Part shown: one piece after another, positions 28,218 through 37,593 of the stretch
Layout: the number at the start of each line of letters is the position of its first letter
Numbering within the stretch: the first letter of the stretch is position 1
DNA from: Palsa-883 sp035486355
GTDB taxonomy: Bacteria; Pseudomonadota; Alphaproteobacteria; Acetobacterales; Acetobacteraceae
Direction: 5' to 3'
Assembly (NCBI GenBank): GCA_035486355.1
Contig: DATHNE010000207.1
Coordinates: forward strand, 1 to 64,000
DNA: 64,000 nucleotides
Position numbers and translations under genes: made by a program
The notes under the pieces: generated by a model
Told to the model about the DNA's origin: nothing
Seen by the model: the letters and a program-made list of their open reading frames with translations, nothing else
Databases searched by the model: none

Positions 28218-28691
28218 ATGCATCTGCCGCAGACCGAGGCTGTTGTGCGCCCCGACTGGATCGACTCGAATGGTCACCTCAATCTTGCGTACTACGTCGT
28301 GATGTTCGACCAGGCGACCGATGCGATGTACGAGGCGCTCGACATCGGCCAAGCCTATCGCGAGGGCACCGGCAATTCCTGCTTCACCGCCGAGACACAC
28401 ACGATCTACGAGCGCGAATTACGGCTGGGCGAGCGGGTGCGGATCACCAGCCATCTGCTGGCGGTAGATGCCAAGCGGATGCTGTATTTCCACGAGATGT
28501 TCCACGCCGAACAGGGGCACCGGTGCGCGGCGCAGGAGCTGATCGCGCTGCATGTGGATTTGCAGGTGAGGAAAACCGCGCCTTGGCCGGCGGAGGTGCT
28601 GGCACGGCTGCAGGACGGGGTGCGGGCGCGGGAGGGGATGCCAATGCCCGAGGGCGTAGGGCGACGGATCACGATGCCCGCACCGAAATGA
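28218..28691 (+). CDS. Thioesterase, 4HBT-type hotdog
   Basis: A 157-residue single hotdog protein. WIDSNGHLNLAYYVVMFDQATD is the diagnostic active-site segment, with Asp in WID as the probable catalytic carboxylate; THTIYERELRLGERVRITS and the long central helix follow. Related proteins include carnitine-linked thioesterases and 4-hydroxybenzoyl-CoA thioesterases. It is divergent from the DHA2 exporter and followed by a family A repeat. The start at 28218 gives the usual N-terminus; the upstream in-frame extension is not conserved in type. Confidence 0.88.
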   Translation: MHLPQTEAVVRPDWIDSNGHLNLAYYVVMFDQATDAMYEALDIGQAYREGTGNSCFTAETHTIYERELRLGERVRITSHLLAVDAKRMLYFHEMFHAEQGHRCAAQELIALHVDLQVRKTAPWPAEVLARLQDGVRAREGMPMPEGVGRRITMPAPK

Positions 28692-28694
28692 CGT

Positions 28695-28813
28695 GCATCT
28701 CTCCCGCTTGCGGGTCGGCAACCGACGCGACGCGGATGAGGGTCGTGCCGCGGGTGAGACCCTGACCCGCGGCGCGACGCGCCGCGACCTCTCCCACTGT
28801 GTGGGAAAGGTGT
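28695..28813. repeat. Dispersed palindromic intergenic repeat, family A
   Basis: About 120 bp with CTCTCCCGCTTGCGGG at the left, a central GACGCGACGCGG/CCGCGGCGCGACGCGCCGCG region, and CTCTCCCACTGTGTGGGA at the right. It separates convergent genes and ends 2 bases before the dioxygenase stop codon. Confidence 0.75.
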
Positions 28814-28814
28814 G

Positions 28815-29555
28815 CTATCCACCCTTCGTCGCGTTCCGGAACGTCACCACCAGCACGTCCCGATGCGCCGGACGCTGCGGATCGAGCGGCACCACCGGCG
28901 TGACCCCGTGATACACCCGCGCGTCATCCACCAACGCCGCATCGAACGAACGCGTCAGCGTGAAGCTCCCCAGCTCCCGCTTCTCCAGGTCGTGGATCGT
29001 CGTCGTTCCGCTGGCAATATTGTGGCGGCCCACCAGCAGCACCAACACATAATCCACCCCATCCCGATGCAGCCCCTCCGGCGTCGGCTGACCCGCCTCG
29101 CCCGGCCGGGCCTCGATGCGGAACTGATGCACCTCGACATGCCAGGTGCGTACGGCCGGCGCGAGGCCGCCGAATAGCCCGTGGCAAAAGCCCAAGATGG
29201 TGCGCAGACTCGCGCCATCACCAATCTCAGGCGAGATCGGCGAGAACCAACGTGCGATCCCACCATTGAGCTGATTGTAATTCAGCGTCTGATAGTGCGC
29301 CTGATGGGGCTGACGGGTGATCGCGCCATCCGCCGCGGCAAACACCGCATGACGCCGCCGCCGATAGCGCCCGCCATCCGCCATGTAGGTATCGAGATCG
29401 AGCGCATCCCAACTGCTGACGAAATCGCCCCATTCGTTCAGGCTGCCGGCCGTCAGCAGCGCTTGGTGCATCGCCTCCGCCGCGACGAACACGTACCCGG
29501 CGCGGCTGAGATGTTCCTCCAGCCGATCGTCCGGATGCAAAACGAGTTCGCTCAT
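28815..29555 (-). CDS. 2-oxoglutarate/Fe(II)-dependent dioxygenase family protein (2OG-Fe_Oxy_2)
   Basis: A 246-residue protein matching the 2OG-Fe dioxygenase group that includes bacterial L-isoleucine 4-hydroxylase. The HxD pair is His163-Asp165 in GLHRDGVDYV, the distal ligand is probably His216 in DARVYHGVTPV, and a basic residue RPAHRDVLVVTFR follows as the 2-oxoglutarate anchor. HFQTLNYNQ-type sequence (HYQTLNYNQLNGG) near residue 88 is another family mark. The ATG overlaps the stop of the molybdopterin enzyme (ATGA), so the two are coupled. I infer hydroxylation of a free amino acid or small acid, but the substrate is not established. Confidence 0.85.
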   Translation of the reverse strand: MSELVLHPDDRLEEHLSRAGYVFVAAEAMHQALLTAGSLNEWGDFVSSWDALDLDTYMADGGRYRRRRHAVFAAADGAITRQPHQAHYQTLNYNQLNGGIARWFSPISPEIGDGASLRTILGFCHGLFGGLAPAVRTWHVEVHQFRIEARPGEAGQPTPEGLHRDGVDYVLVLLVGRHNIASGTTTIHDLEKRELGSFTLTRSFDAALVDDARVYHGVTPVVPLDPQRPAHRDVLVVTFRNATKGG

Positions 29556-31579
29556 GCCGCCGCCTGGTACGGCGCGACTTCGAGCCAGGTGCTCTGATAG
29601 GTCGCGCCCTCGCCCATGTCGGTGTAGCGATCGGCGCACAGCATATTGATGGTGCCCGACACTGCCTCACTGTCCGGCCGTTGGCCCACCACCAGCGCGA
29701 CACCGGGCTGGGTTTCGTCGCTGATCTTCAGCGTGAACACCACGCTGCCCAGGTCGTTGAACAGACGCACCTGCGCGCCGTCGTTCAGATCGCGTGAGAT
29801 CGCATCGTCAGGATGCAGGATGCACAGCGGCGGGCCTTCGCGGTGGCGTAGAAATTCGACGCGCGAATACACGGTGTGGCTCTGGAAATACCCGGGCGCG
29901 GTCAGCAGGCGCAGCGGCCAGCGTGCGGCGTCCCGTTGTTCGGCCGGATCAAGTTCCCAATCCGGCATCGGCGACAGGCCCTGTGCGGCAAGGCTCGCCG
30001 AGTAGAACTCGAGCTTGCCGGACGGCGTCTTGAACTGCTGCGCCCCCTCGGGCGAGATGTTAATCGGCCCGGCTGATTTGATCGCCACCGGATCGATCGC
30101 CGCCTTCCCGCCGGCCCCGTCCAGCAGCGCCCGAAGCATCTCGTCGGGCGAGGCGCCGAAGATCGGATCATTCAGCCCCATGCGCTGCGCGAGTTCCTGC
30201 GCGATCTCGATGTTCGAGCGCGTGCCCGGCAGCGGCGCCACGGCGCGCGGCCCGTACTGCATATAATAGGCACCGTACGCGCGGTACAGATCTTCCGTCT
30301 CCAGATACAGCGTCGCCGGCAGCACGATATCGGCGTAGCGCGCGGTGACCGACAGGAACGGGTCATGCACCACGGTGAACAGGTCCTCGCGCATCAGCCC
30401 GCGCCGCACCTTGGCGGAATCCGGACATGTCACCGCCGGATTGTTCGCCGACACAAACAACCCGCGGATCGGCGGATCGCGCAGCTCGAGCAGCGCCTCG
30501 CCGATGCGCAGGTGATTGACCATCCGCGTCGTCGCCGGGCCGGACGGCTTCTTCACCGCGTCGTAGTTCAGCACGCAGGACGCCGCCGTCATCAGCAACG
30601 CGCCACCCCCGCGCTTGCCGTAAGCGCCGGTGACACCTGGCAACAGCGCGACCGCGCGCATTGCCTGCCCGCCGCGCAGCATGCGCGTCATGCCCTCGCC
30701 CAGCCGGATGAACGGCGTCTTCGCGTTGCCATATAGCGCCGCAAACCGCTCGATGTCCGCCACCGCCAGCCCGGTGATCGCGGCTGTCGCCTCGGGCGTG
30801 AAGCGCGGCAGCACCTCGCGCTCGAGCCGTTCGAAGCCGACCGTCTGCGCGGCGATGTAAGCGCGGTCGCACAGCCCATCACGCACCACGATGTGCATCA
30901 CACCCAGCGCCAGCGCGGCATCCGTGCCGACCCGCAGCTTGACGTGCCAATCCGCCCGCGCGGCGGTGCGGCTGCGGCGTGGATCGATGACCACGAGTTG
31001 CACACCCGTACGGCGCCGCCGCTCTACGCGTGCGAAGAAATGCACATTCGTGGTGACAAGGTCCGCGCCCCAGGCGATCACGAGATCCGAATCATCCACG
31101 GTTTCCGGATCGGCCCCACCGACCGCGCCAACCGTCGCATCCCACGCCGCCTCACAGCACGTGTCGCACACCGTGCCCGGCTGCAGCCGGCTGGCGCCGA
31201 GAGCATGAAACAGCCCGTTCACCAGCCCACGGTTCATCTGGCCCTGATGCGCACTGTAGGCGTAGCCGAACAATGCCTGCGGCCCGGACTCCGCGATGAT
31301 CGCCGTCCAGTGCGCGGTGATCTCGTCCAGCGCCTCATCCCAGGTGATCGGCGCGAACTGGCCCTCGCCCTTCGCCCCGACGCGACGCAACGGTGAGATC
31401 AATCGGTCCGGCGCATTCACCAGATCGGCGTCGCGGTTGACCCGCGAGCAGGCGAAACCGGCGGTGAAAGGCTGGTCGGGATCGCCTTCCACGCACACCA
31501 CGCGGCCGTTGTCCACGTGCGCCAGCAGCGAGCACATGTCCGGGCAATCGTGCCCGCAGACCACGCGAACGGTTTCCAT
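29552..31579 (-). CDS. Molybdopterin-dependent oxidoreductase (DMSO-reductase superfamily) with one [4Fe-4S]
   Basis: A 675-residue cytoplasmic molybdoenzyme. The N-terminal cluster ligands are Cys8, Cys12 and Cys16 of VVCGHDCPDMC plus a fourth Cys in AGFACSR. Molybdopterin domains follow: LGASRLQPGTVCDT, WGADLVTTNVHFF, VVIDPRRSRTAARADWHVKLRVGTDAALALG and, near the end, the dinucleotide-binding SGTINMLCADRYTDMGEGATYQ. There is no twin-arginine signal. It overlaps the 2OG dioxygenase start by 4 bases. Substrate class (formate, nitrate, thiosulfate or an organic reductant) cannot be assigned. Confidence 0.9.
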   Translation of the reverse strand: METVRVVCGHDCPDMCSLLAHVDNGRVVCVEGDPDQPFTAGFACSRVNRDADLVNAPDRLISPLRRVGAKGEGQFAPITWDEALDEITAHWTAIIAESGPQALFGYAYSAHQGQMNRGLVNGLFHALGASRLQPGTVCDTCCEAAWDATVGAVGGADPETVDDSDLVIAWGADLVTTNVHFFARVERRRRTGVQLVVIDPRRSRTAARADWHVKLRVGTDAALALGVMHIVVRDGLCDRAYIAAQTVGFERLEREVLPRFTPEATAAITGLAVADIERFAALYGNAKTPFIRLGEGMTRMLRGGQAMRAVALLPGVTGAYGKRGGGALLMTAASCVLNYDAVKKPSGPATTRMVNHLRIGEALLELRDPPIRGLFVSANNPAVTCPDSAKVRRGLMREDLFTVVHDPFLSVTARYADIVLPATLYLETEDLYRAYGAYYMQYGPRAVAPLPGTRSNIEIAQELAQRMGLNDPIFGASPDEMLRALLDGAGGKAAIDPVAIKSAGPINISPEGAQQFKTPSGKLEFYSASLAAQGLSPMPDWELDPAEQRDAARWPLRLLTAPGYFQSHTVYSRVEFLRHREGPPLCILHPDDAISRDLNDGAQVRLFNDLGSVVFTLKISDETQPGVALVVGQRPDSEAVSGTINMLCADRYTDMGEGATYQSTWLEVAPYQAAA

Positions 31580-31683
31580 TGTCCCCTCCGGACAGGTTCA
31601 GCCTGCCAGTAGGGCAAAGAATTGGCCCAGGAGACAGGGCCGTTTGTGCAGGGGTGATCAGACCACTCGCAATGACACGGGGG

Positions 31684-32544
31684 CTACCCGCCCAAGAACC
31701 GCTCCGTCCAGCTCTTGTAATCCCCTTCCCGCGTCACCCGCGCCATCGTCTCCGCTGACGCGACCCCTGTCAGCTCGCTCGGCTTCGTCCCCTCGCGCAG
31801 CGCCTTCAGCGTGTTGTAGGTGGCTTGCACCGCCGCCGAGAACGGCTGGTGCCCCTGCAACGCGATCCGTACCCCACGGCTGGCGAGATACGCCTTGTCC
31901 AGCATGTCCCCGCTCACGCCGCCCAGCACGATCGGCAGCGTCACCTCCGACGCGATCGCATCGAGCTGATCGCGCGTCATCCTGCCGGCGAAGAACAGCG
32001 CATCGACGCCGGTCGTCTGGTAGGCCTTGGCCCGCTTGATCGCCTCCGCCGTGCCCGCAATCGCCGCAGCGCTCGTGCGCCCGACCACGACGAAACTCTT
32101 ATCCTCTCGTGCCGCCACAGCCGCACGCATCTTCCCCACGCCCTCGTCGATCGAGATCAGCGTCGGCGCCTTCTCCCCATACGCACGCGGCAGCAACGTG
32201 TCCTCGATCGACGCCGCCGCCACGCCCGCCGTTTCCAGCTCCTGGACCGTGCGCATCACGTTCAGCGCATTGCCATAGCCATGATCGGCATCCACCAGCA
32301 GCGGCAGCTTGCCCGCGCGGTTGATGCGATAGGCCTGCTCGGCAAACTCGGTCAGCGTCAGCACGATAAGATCCGGCGCACCCAGCACCGTGAACGACGC
32401 GATCGAGCCAGCGAACATCCCAATCTCGAACCCCAGCTCCTCAGCGATCCGTGCCGAGAGCGCATCGAATACCGAGCCGGGATGCACGCACTCCTTGGCT
32501 TGCAGCACCGCGCGGAAACGCTCGCGCCGATCGGTCCAATGCAT
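31684..32544 (-). CDS. Isocitrate lyase/PEP mutase superfamily protein (oxaloacetate decarboxylase-like)
   Basis: A 286-residue TIM barrel of the PEP mutase/isocitrate lyase group. VHPGSVFDALSARIAEELGFEIGMFAGS, DADHGYGNALNV (metal-binding, with His in place of Thr), SIEDTLLPRAYG and RTSAAAIAG are visible. The KKCGH catalytic loop of isocitrate and methylisocitrate lyases is missing, so it is not PrpB. The DADHGYGNALNV pattern and the GKxG-less layout fit the group of Pseudomonas oxaloacetate decarboxylases. It is the last gene of a leftward set with SnoaL-like, GGT, CNT and ThDP genes. Confidence 0.88.
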   Translation of the reverse strand: MHWTDRRERFRAVLQAKECVHPGSVFDALSARIAEELGFEIGMFAGSIASFTVLGAPDLIVLTLTEFAEQAYRINRAGKLPLLVDADHGYGNALNVMRTVQELETAGVAAASIEDTLLPRAYGEKAPTLISIDEGVGKMRAAVAAREDKSFVVVGRTSAAAIAGTAEAIKRAKAYQTTGVDALFFAGRMTRDQLDAIASEVTLPIVLGGVSGDMLDKAYLASRGVRIALQGHQPFSAAVQATYNTLKALREGTKPSELTGVASAETMARVTREGDYKSWTERFLGG

Positions 32545-32555
32545 GTGTACCTCCT

Positions 32556-32978
32556 TTAGCTTAGCCGCAGGCCGATCTGTTGCGGCATCGACAGGAAATC
32601 GAAGCTGTTCCAGGCCTCGGCAATTTGACCATCACGGATGTAAGCGATGCAGATGCCGATGAAATCGACCTCGTTGCCCGTTGGCGTTGCCATTAATCCG
32701 CGTCCGTTGTGGGTGCCGGTGACCCGACAACGTACGACAATCCTGTCGCCGTCAACCAGTGTGTCCTCAATTGCAATGTGGATGTCCGGGAAGGCGGTAC
32801 GGTATTGATGAAACAGGGGTTTGTATCCGGCCGGACCGCGGACCTGTTGGCCATCAGGCCCGGCGATACCCTGCGCGATCGCATCCACGGCGAGCAGTTC
32901 GTCGATCGCCGCCTCATGCCCCTGGTTCCACACTTCCTCAAACCAACGACGAACAACCGCGGTGTATTGATTGGGCAT
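32556..32978 (-). CDS. SnoaL-like/ester cyclase-family protein
   Basis: A 140-residue NTF2-fold protein. VVRRWFEEVWNQGHEAAIDELLAVD, the central GYKPLFHQYRTAFPDIHIAIEDTLVDGDRIVVR and the C-terminal GQIAEAWNSFDF are the usual SnoaL features. Polyketide cyclases and ester cyclases share the fold, but most bacterial members are unassigned. It is 11 bases before the PEP-mutase-family gene and 12 after the GGT gene. Its role may be chaperone-like or enzymatic in this cluster; nothing in the sequence fixes it. Confidence 0.85.
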   Translation of the reverse strand: MPNQYTAVVRRWFEEVWNQGHEAAIDELLAVDAIAQGIAGPDGQQVRGPAGYKPLFHQYRTAFPDIHIAIEDTLVDGDRIVVRCRVTGTHNGRGLMATPTGNEVDFIGICIAYIRDGQIAEAWNSFDFLSMPQQIGLRLS

Positions 32979-32990
32979 TGCCTGATCCCT

Positions 32991-34586
32991 TCATGCCGCC
33001 GCCACAAACCCATCGCGCCGCGGATCGCAGCCACCGGTCATCACCCCCGTCGCCGGATTGATCGCGATACCATGCATGCCGCCAACCGAGGTAGTCCACG
33101 CTGTGGTTGCCTCCACCGCATGCCCACGCGCGCGCAGTGCGGCGATGACCTCGGCGGCAACCCGCGATTCTACCTGCACACGCCGTCCGTCCCACAGCCG
33201 CGCGCGCGGCGCATCGATCGCGTCCTGCATGCCCAGGCCGAAATCGACATGCTGCACCAAAGCCTGCGGCTGCGTCTGGCAGATACCGTAGCTGCCCGGC
33301 GTGCCCAGCGACAACACAGGCTTGCCGTCACGCGTGGCGATGCTCGGCGCCGTCGGCAATGCCAGCGGCGCGCCTGGCTTCAGCGGATTGGTGCCGCGCA
33401 GATCGACCTCGCCCCAATACAGGAAATTGTTGAGGCACACGCCAAAGCCCGGCACCACGACCCCACAGCCGAACTTCGCTCCCAGGCTCTGCGTGACGCA
33501 CACCACGTTGCCATGCCGGTCCGCAACCGAAAGAGATGTCGTATGCCGGCCCGCCGCCGGCGTGCCGGATGGCCGCAGCCATTGCTCGGTCGGCCCCTCG
33601 ACCGGCTTGCCATCGCGCAGGCGCACTCGCAGCGCGTCCACCGACGCCGCGCTCATCAGCTCCGCCAGACGTTCCGCAGGTGGGTTATTGTTGGCGATCC
33701 GCGCACCCGCCGCCAGCCGGATCGCGCGATACATCGCGTCGAGATGTTCTACCCCATTGCGCTCCATCGCTCCCAGCGCGACATCATCCAGCATTGCCAA
33801 GGTCAGCAAGTACTGAAACCCCTCGCACGGCGGCGGCAGCGTGTTCACCGACAGACCGCGATAGGACACCGCTAGCGGATCCAGCCACACCGGGTGCACC
33901 GCCGCTAGGTCGCCCATCGTCAGACAGCCACCCAGTGACCGCACATGCGCCACCAGCGCCGCACCGAGCTTACCACCGTACAGATAACCCGGCCCGTCGG
34001 CCGCGATCGCCGCAAACGTGCGCGCCAGGTCCGGCTGCCGCAGCACGCCACCCAGCACGACGTCACCTGATGTGTAAGTACGCGCCCATTCTTCATAGAA
34101 CGCCTGCTTGCCCTTGAACTCCGCCGCGATCTCGTGCAGCGAATACACATTGTAGTCGACCAGCGGGAACCCCTCGCCCGCCAGTGTGATCGCCGGCGCG
34201 AACACCTCGCCCAGCGACTTGCTGCCATACGCGTGCACCAGCTCGCACCATCCCGCGAGATTGCCCGGTGTGCCCGACGCGATCGCGCCGCGCGCCAACT
34301 GCTCGCGCTTGCGGAACTTGCCCGCGGGGAATTCGTTCGGCACGCGCGTGACATAATCCAGTGTGCGGATGCGCTGCTCCGCCGCGATGTAGCAGGTCGC
34401 CATCCCCATGCCGGCGAGGCCGGACATGTATGGCTCGACCACATTCAACGCCGCCGCGGTGGCCGCCGCCGCATCGAACGCATTGCCGCCCGCGCGCAAG
34501 ATCGCCGCACCCGCCTGCGCCGCCTGCGGATGCGCCGCCGCGACGATGCCGCGCAGCGAGGAGACTGTTGGCCGCTTGCCGTCCAT
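32991..34586 (-). CDS. Gamma-glutamyltransferase-family Ntn hydrolase
   Basis: A 531-residue precursor of the GGT family. LRGIVAAAHPQAAQAGAAILRAGGNAFDAA opens the large subunit, and NVVEPYMSGLAGMG is the conserved second block. Cleavage should occur before Thr349 in AGRHTTSLSVAD, exposing the nucleophile. The small subunit has GLNNFLY-like CLNNFLYWGE and SLGTPGSYGICQTQPQ, where the usual PGGSRI oxyanion motif is altered to PGSYGI. No signal peptide is evident, unlike classical periplasmic GGTs. It could therefore be a cytoplasmic acylase or gamma-glutamyl hydrolase variant. Confidence 0.9.
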   Translation of the reverse strand: MDGKRPTVSSLRGIVAAAHPQAAQAGAAILRAGGNAFDAAAATAAALNVVEPYMSGLAGMGMATCYIAAEQRIRTLDYVTRVPNEFPAGKFRKREQLARGAIASGTPGNLAGWCELVHAYGSKSLGEVFAPAITLAGEGFPLVDYNVYSLHEIAAEFKGKQAFYEEWARTYTSGDVVLGGVLRQPDLARTFAAIAADGPGYLYGGKLGAALVAHVRSLGGCLTMGDLAAVHPVWLDPLAVSYRGLSVNTLPPPCEGFQYLLTLAMLDDVALGAMERNGVEHLDAMYRAIRLAAGARIANNNPPAERLAELMSAASVDALRVRLRDGKPVEGPTEQWLRPSGTPAAGRHTTSLSVADRHGNVVCVTQSLGAKFGCGVVVPGFGVCLNNFLYWGEVDLRGTNPLKPGAPLALPTAPSIATRDGKPVLSLGTPGSYGICQTQPQALVQHVDFGLGMQDAIDAPRARLWDGRRVQVESRVAAEVIAALRARGHAVEATTAWTTSVGGMHGIAINPATGVMTGGCDPRRDGFVAAA

Positions 34587-34645
34587 GACCTGCCCTTCCC
34601 GTTCACGCCACAGTGGAAGGCGCTGCGGGTGAGGTCAAATGCGAC

Positions 34646-35890
34646 TCACGCGCCGATCCACCCCACAACCGCGCCGCTCATGCAGGTCGCCAGCGTCCCG
34701 GAGATGATCGAGCGCATGCCCAACTGCGCAACCTCCGCCCGCCGCTCCGGGATCATGATGCCGATCCCGCCGATCATGATCCCCGCGCTGCCGAAATTGG
34801 CAAACCCGCACAGCGCGTAGCTCATGATCAGCCGCGTCCGCGGGTCGAACATGTCGGCCGGCAGCTTGGCGAAGTCCACATACGCAACGAATTCGTTCAG
34901 CACCGTTTTTGTGCCCATCAGCGCAGCGGCCGTTCCCGCCTCCTGCCATGGCACGCCGATCAGCCACATCACCAGCATGAACGGCCAGGCAAAGATCCGC
35001 TCCAGCGTCAGCGCCGCGCCACCCCAATGTGGCAGCAACCCCAACGCGGTGTTGACCAGCGCCACCACCGCGATCGTTACCACCAGCGTCGCAATGATGC
35101 CGACCAGCACCGGCACGCCGTCCGCCGTGCCCTTCACCAGCGCGTCGATCGATCCATGTGGCGGGTCGTGGATCACCAGTGTCTCCTCGCCGCGCGTTTC
35201 GCGCTGGAACGGCACCATCAGTGCCGCCACCGCCAGCGCCGCCGGTGTACTGATCACCGAGGCAATGAGGATATTGCCTAACGCATTGGGAATGAGCGGT
35301 GTCAGGAACTGGGCATAGATCACCATCACGGTGCCGGCGACGCCCGCCATCCCCGCGCTCATCAGCGCGAACAGCTCCCCGCGTGACATCCGATGGAGAT
35401 AGGGCCGCACCAGCAGTGGCGCCTCAACCATACCGACGAAAATGTGCACCGCCGCACCCAACGCCAACGCGCCGCTGATCCCCATCCAGCGCCGCAGCAG
35501 CCAGGCAAACGCGCCGGTGACCCGCTGCATCACGCCCCAATAGAACAGCAACGACGCCAGCGCGCTGATCACCAACACCATCGGCAGCGCCTTGAACGCC
35601 AGGATGAAGCTTGCGCCCGGCTGCGTTTCCTGGAACGGCAGCGGACCACCACCCAGATAGCCGAACACGAATCCCGTTCCGGCCGTGGTCGCGCGCTCCA
35701 CCGCGTGCGCCACGCGATTGACGAAGAACACCACCGACACTGCCGGCGGGAATTTCAACAGCAGCATCGCCAACGCGATCTGCAGCACGACGCCCGTACC
35801 AACCGTGCGCCACGGAACGGCGCGGCGATTTTCGCTCAACAGCCAGGCGAGCGCCAGCAGTGCCACCTCGCCTAACGCAGCATGCAGCAT
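34646..35890 (-). CDS. Concentrative nucleoside transporter (CNT/NupC family)
   Basis: A 414-residue membrane carrier. The family features GTGFVFGYLGGGPLPF, VHIFVGMVEAPLLVRPYL (with the glutamate of the nucleoside site), the gate GMAGVAGTVMVIYAQFL and NEFVAYVDF followed by SYALCGFANFGSAGIMIGGIG are all visible. CNT proteins take up nucleosides with Na+ or H+. Its ATG overlaps the stop of the ThDP enzyme by one base (TGATG), showing coupling. A nucleoside or nucleoside-like compound is the expected solute, though the neighbours do not point to nucleoside breakdown. Confidence 0.92.
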   Translation of the reverse strand: MLHAALGEVALLALAWLLSENRRAVPWRTVGTGVVLQIALAMLLLKFPPAVSVVFFVNRVAHAVERATTAGTGFVFGYLGGGPLPFQETQPGASFILAFKALPMVLVISALASLLFYWGVMQRVTGAFAWLLRRWMGISGALALGAAVHIFVGMVEAPLLVRPYLHRMSRGELFALMSAGMAGVAGTVMVIYAQFLTPLIPNALGNILIASVISTPAALAVAALMVPFQRETRGEETLVIHDPPHGSIDALVKGTADGVPVLVGIIATLVVTIAVVALVNTALGLLPHWGGAALTLERIFAWPFMLVMWLIGVPWQEAGTAAALMGTKTVLNEFVAYVDFAKLPADMFDPRTRLIMSYALCGFANFGSAGIMIGGIGIMIPERRAEVAQLGMRSIISGTLATCMSGAVVGWIGA

Positions 35891-37545
35891 CAGGCGGCGC
35901 GCTGGTTGAACGGGTAGTAGGCCGGGAATTCGCCGACCGAGGTCATATCAACCTCAACCATGCTGGGCCCGCAATGCGCGATCGATTTCGCAACCGTCGC
36001 GCCGAAGTCCTCGGCCCGGGACACTTTCCAGAACGGAATGTTCGCAATGCCCGCGAGCTGCCCCAGATCGGGCCCTTGCAGATCAGCGAAGAATCGGCGG
36101 CCGTGCTGGAACGTGTCTTGGATGCGCTTGATCACGCCGTAGCCGCGATCGTTCATCACCACGATGCTGATATCCAGCTTCTCCTGCACCGCGGTCCACA
36201 GCTCGCCCACGTTCAGGAAAAACCCGCCATCGCCCGTCATCACGATTGTCTTGCGCCCACCCGCCGCCACAGCCGCGCCAATGCCCAACGACAATCCCTG
36301 ACCAATGCCAGCGCCGACCGGAAAAACGTTCTGTTGTGGCGAGTCGATCGGGAACGTACGATTGCCCCAAGTGGTGTTGTTCTGCGTGACGTCGCGCGCC
36401 CAGATTGCATCCTTCGGCAGCACCGATGCCAACTGTGCCGGGAACGACCCATAGACGCCGAGCGTGGCCAGGAAATCCGCTCGTGCCACCTCTCGCAACG
36501 CACGGAATTCGGCCGGATAGGCAGGGTCGATCGCCATGCGTCCCGGCAAGCGCTCCACCAACGCCGCCAGTGTCGTCGCCGCATCGGCACACACGAACCA
36601 GGAATTCGCGTAAGTGCGGCCATTCGCCATTGGATCGGCATCGATCTGGACGATATTCGTAGGCAGTTTCACCGCGAAATCCCCGGTCTCTTGCCCACGT
36701 AGCCGCGTACCTACCGCCAGCAACAGGTCCACACCCTGATAGAATTCCTGCACTTTCGGCATGCCGTTGCCATGCAGTCCGCCCAGGTTCATCGGATGCG
36801 CGTCCGACACGATGCCCTTGCCATTGATGCTGTTCAGCATCCCGCAGCCCAGATCCAGCAACCGTTTCGCCGCCGGTCCCGCCGCCTTCGCCCCCGACCC
36901 CAGCCACAGCAGTGGCCGCTTCGCCGCCGCGACACGCGCCACCAGCTCCTCTAGCTCTGCCCCACTCGGCAGCCGCGGTGGTGGCATCGGCAGCACGAAA
37001 TTGTCCAACATCGCCGGCCGCGCGATCGATGCACGCTGGATGTCGATCGGCAGCTCCACGCTCACCGGCCCGGTGGGTGCGCTCAGCGCGGCAACGGCCG
37101 CCTGTGTCAACACACCCAGCGCCTGCTGGGCGGACCGGATCCGCCACGCGGCCTTCCCAACCGCACGCAGCATACCGAGCTGATCAGCGGGATCGTGCAC
37201 CGTGCCCATGCCGCGATCGACGAAGCGCGTCGCGGTCTGCCCAGTGATGTGCAGCACCGGCGAGCCAGCGAACTGCGCCTCGATCAGCCCGCCCACCGCA
37301 TTCGCAGCGCCCGGACCGGTGCTGCTGAAGAACACACCCAGGCCACCGCTGGTCCGCGCATAGCCATCGGCCATGTGCACCCCACCCAGCTCCCCGCGCG
37401 TCATCACGAAGCGGATCGCGTTGCGCCGGCCAATGGCGTCCAGCATCGGGATGTTGTGCACAGACGCAATGCCGAACACCGTCGTCACACCGCAGGCGGT
37501 GAGAAACTCCGCCACCAGGTCGCCCACCGTATACGCGCCCGCCAT
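35890..37545 (-). CDS. Thiamine-diphosphate-dependent enzyme (acetolactate synthase-like)
   Basis: A 551-residue ThDP enzyme with three domains. The N-terminal PYR domain carries the activating Glu in MTRGELGGVHMADGYAR; the middle domain binds a nucleotide-like cofactor; the PP domain near residue 430-470 has GDGGFFLNVGELWTAVQ, with the GDG..N motif for Mg-ThDP. It resembles IlvB/PoxB-like enzymes and benzoylformate decarboxylase relatives. It is the first gene of a leftward run. The 5' side faces a divergent DUF6134 gene across a region holding three 15-bp direct repeats. The keto acid used is unknown. Confidence 0.9.
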   Translation of the reverse strand: MAGAYTVGDLVAEFLTACGVTTVFGIASVHNIPMLDAIGRRNAIRFVMTRGELGGVHMADGYARTSGGLGVFFSSTGPGAANAVGGLIEAQFAGSPVLHITGQTATRFVDRGMGTVHDPADQLGMLRAVGKAAWRIRSAQQALGVLTQAAVAALSAPTGPVSVELPIDIQRASIARPAMLDNFVLPMPPPRLPSGAELEELVARVAAAKRPLLWLGSGAKAAGPAAKRLLDLGCGMLNSINGKGIVSDAHPMNLGGLHGNGMPKVQEFYQGVDLLLAVGTRLRGQETGDFAVKLPTNIVQIDADPMANGRTYANSWFVCADAATTLAALVERLPGRMAIDPAYPAEFRALREVARADFLATLGVYGSFPAQLASVLPKDAIWARDVTQNNTTWGNRTFPIDSPQQNVFPVGAGIGQGLSLGIGAAVAAGGRKTIVMTGDGGFFLNVGELWTAVQEKLDISIVVMNDRGYGVIKRIQDTFQHGRRFFADLQGPDLGQLAGIANIPFWKVSRAEDFGATVAKSIAHCGPSMVEVDMTSVGEFPAYYPFNQRAA

Positions 37546-37593
37546 GCAGCCCTCCCGTCGATTGACGCGAGGCTGAAACAGTGGCCGGTGCAG

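Noticed and set aside
31684..32544. Assignment as PrpB (methylisocitrate lyase)
   Set aside because: The KKCGH catalytic loop is missing and DADHGYGN differs; the gene is 12 kb from prpCD in another operon.
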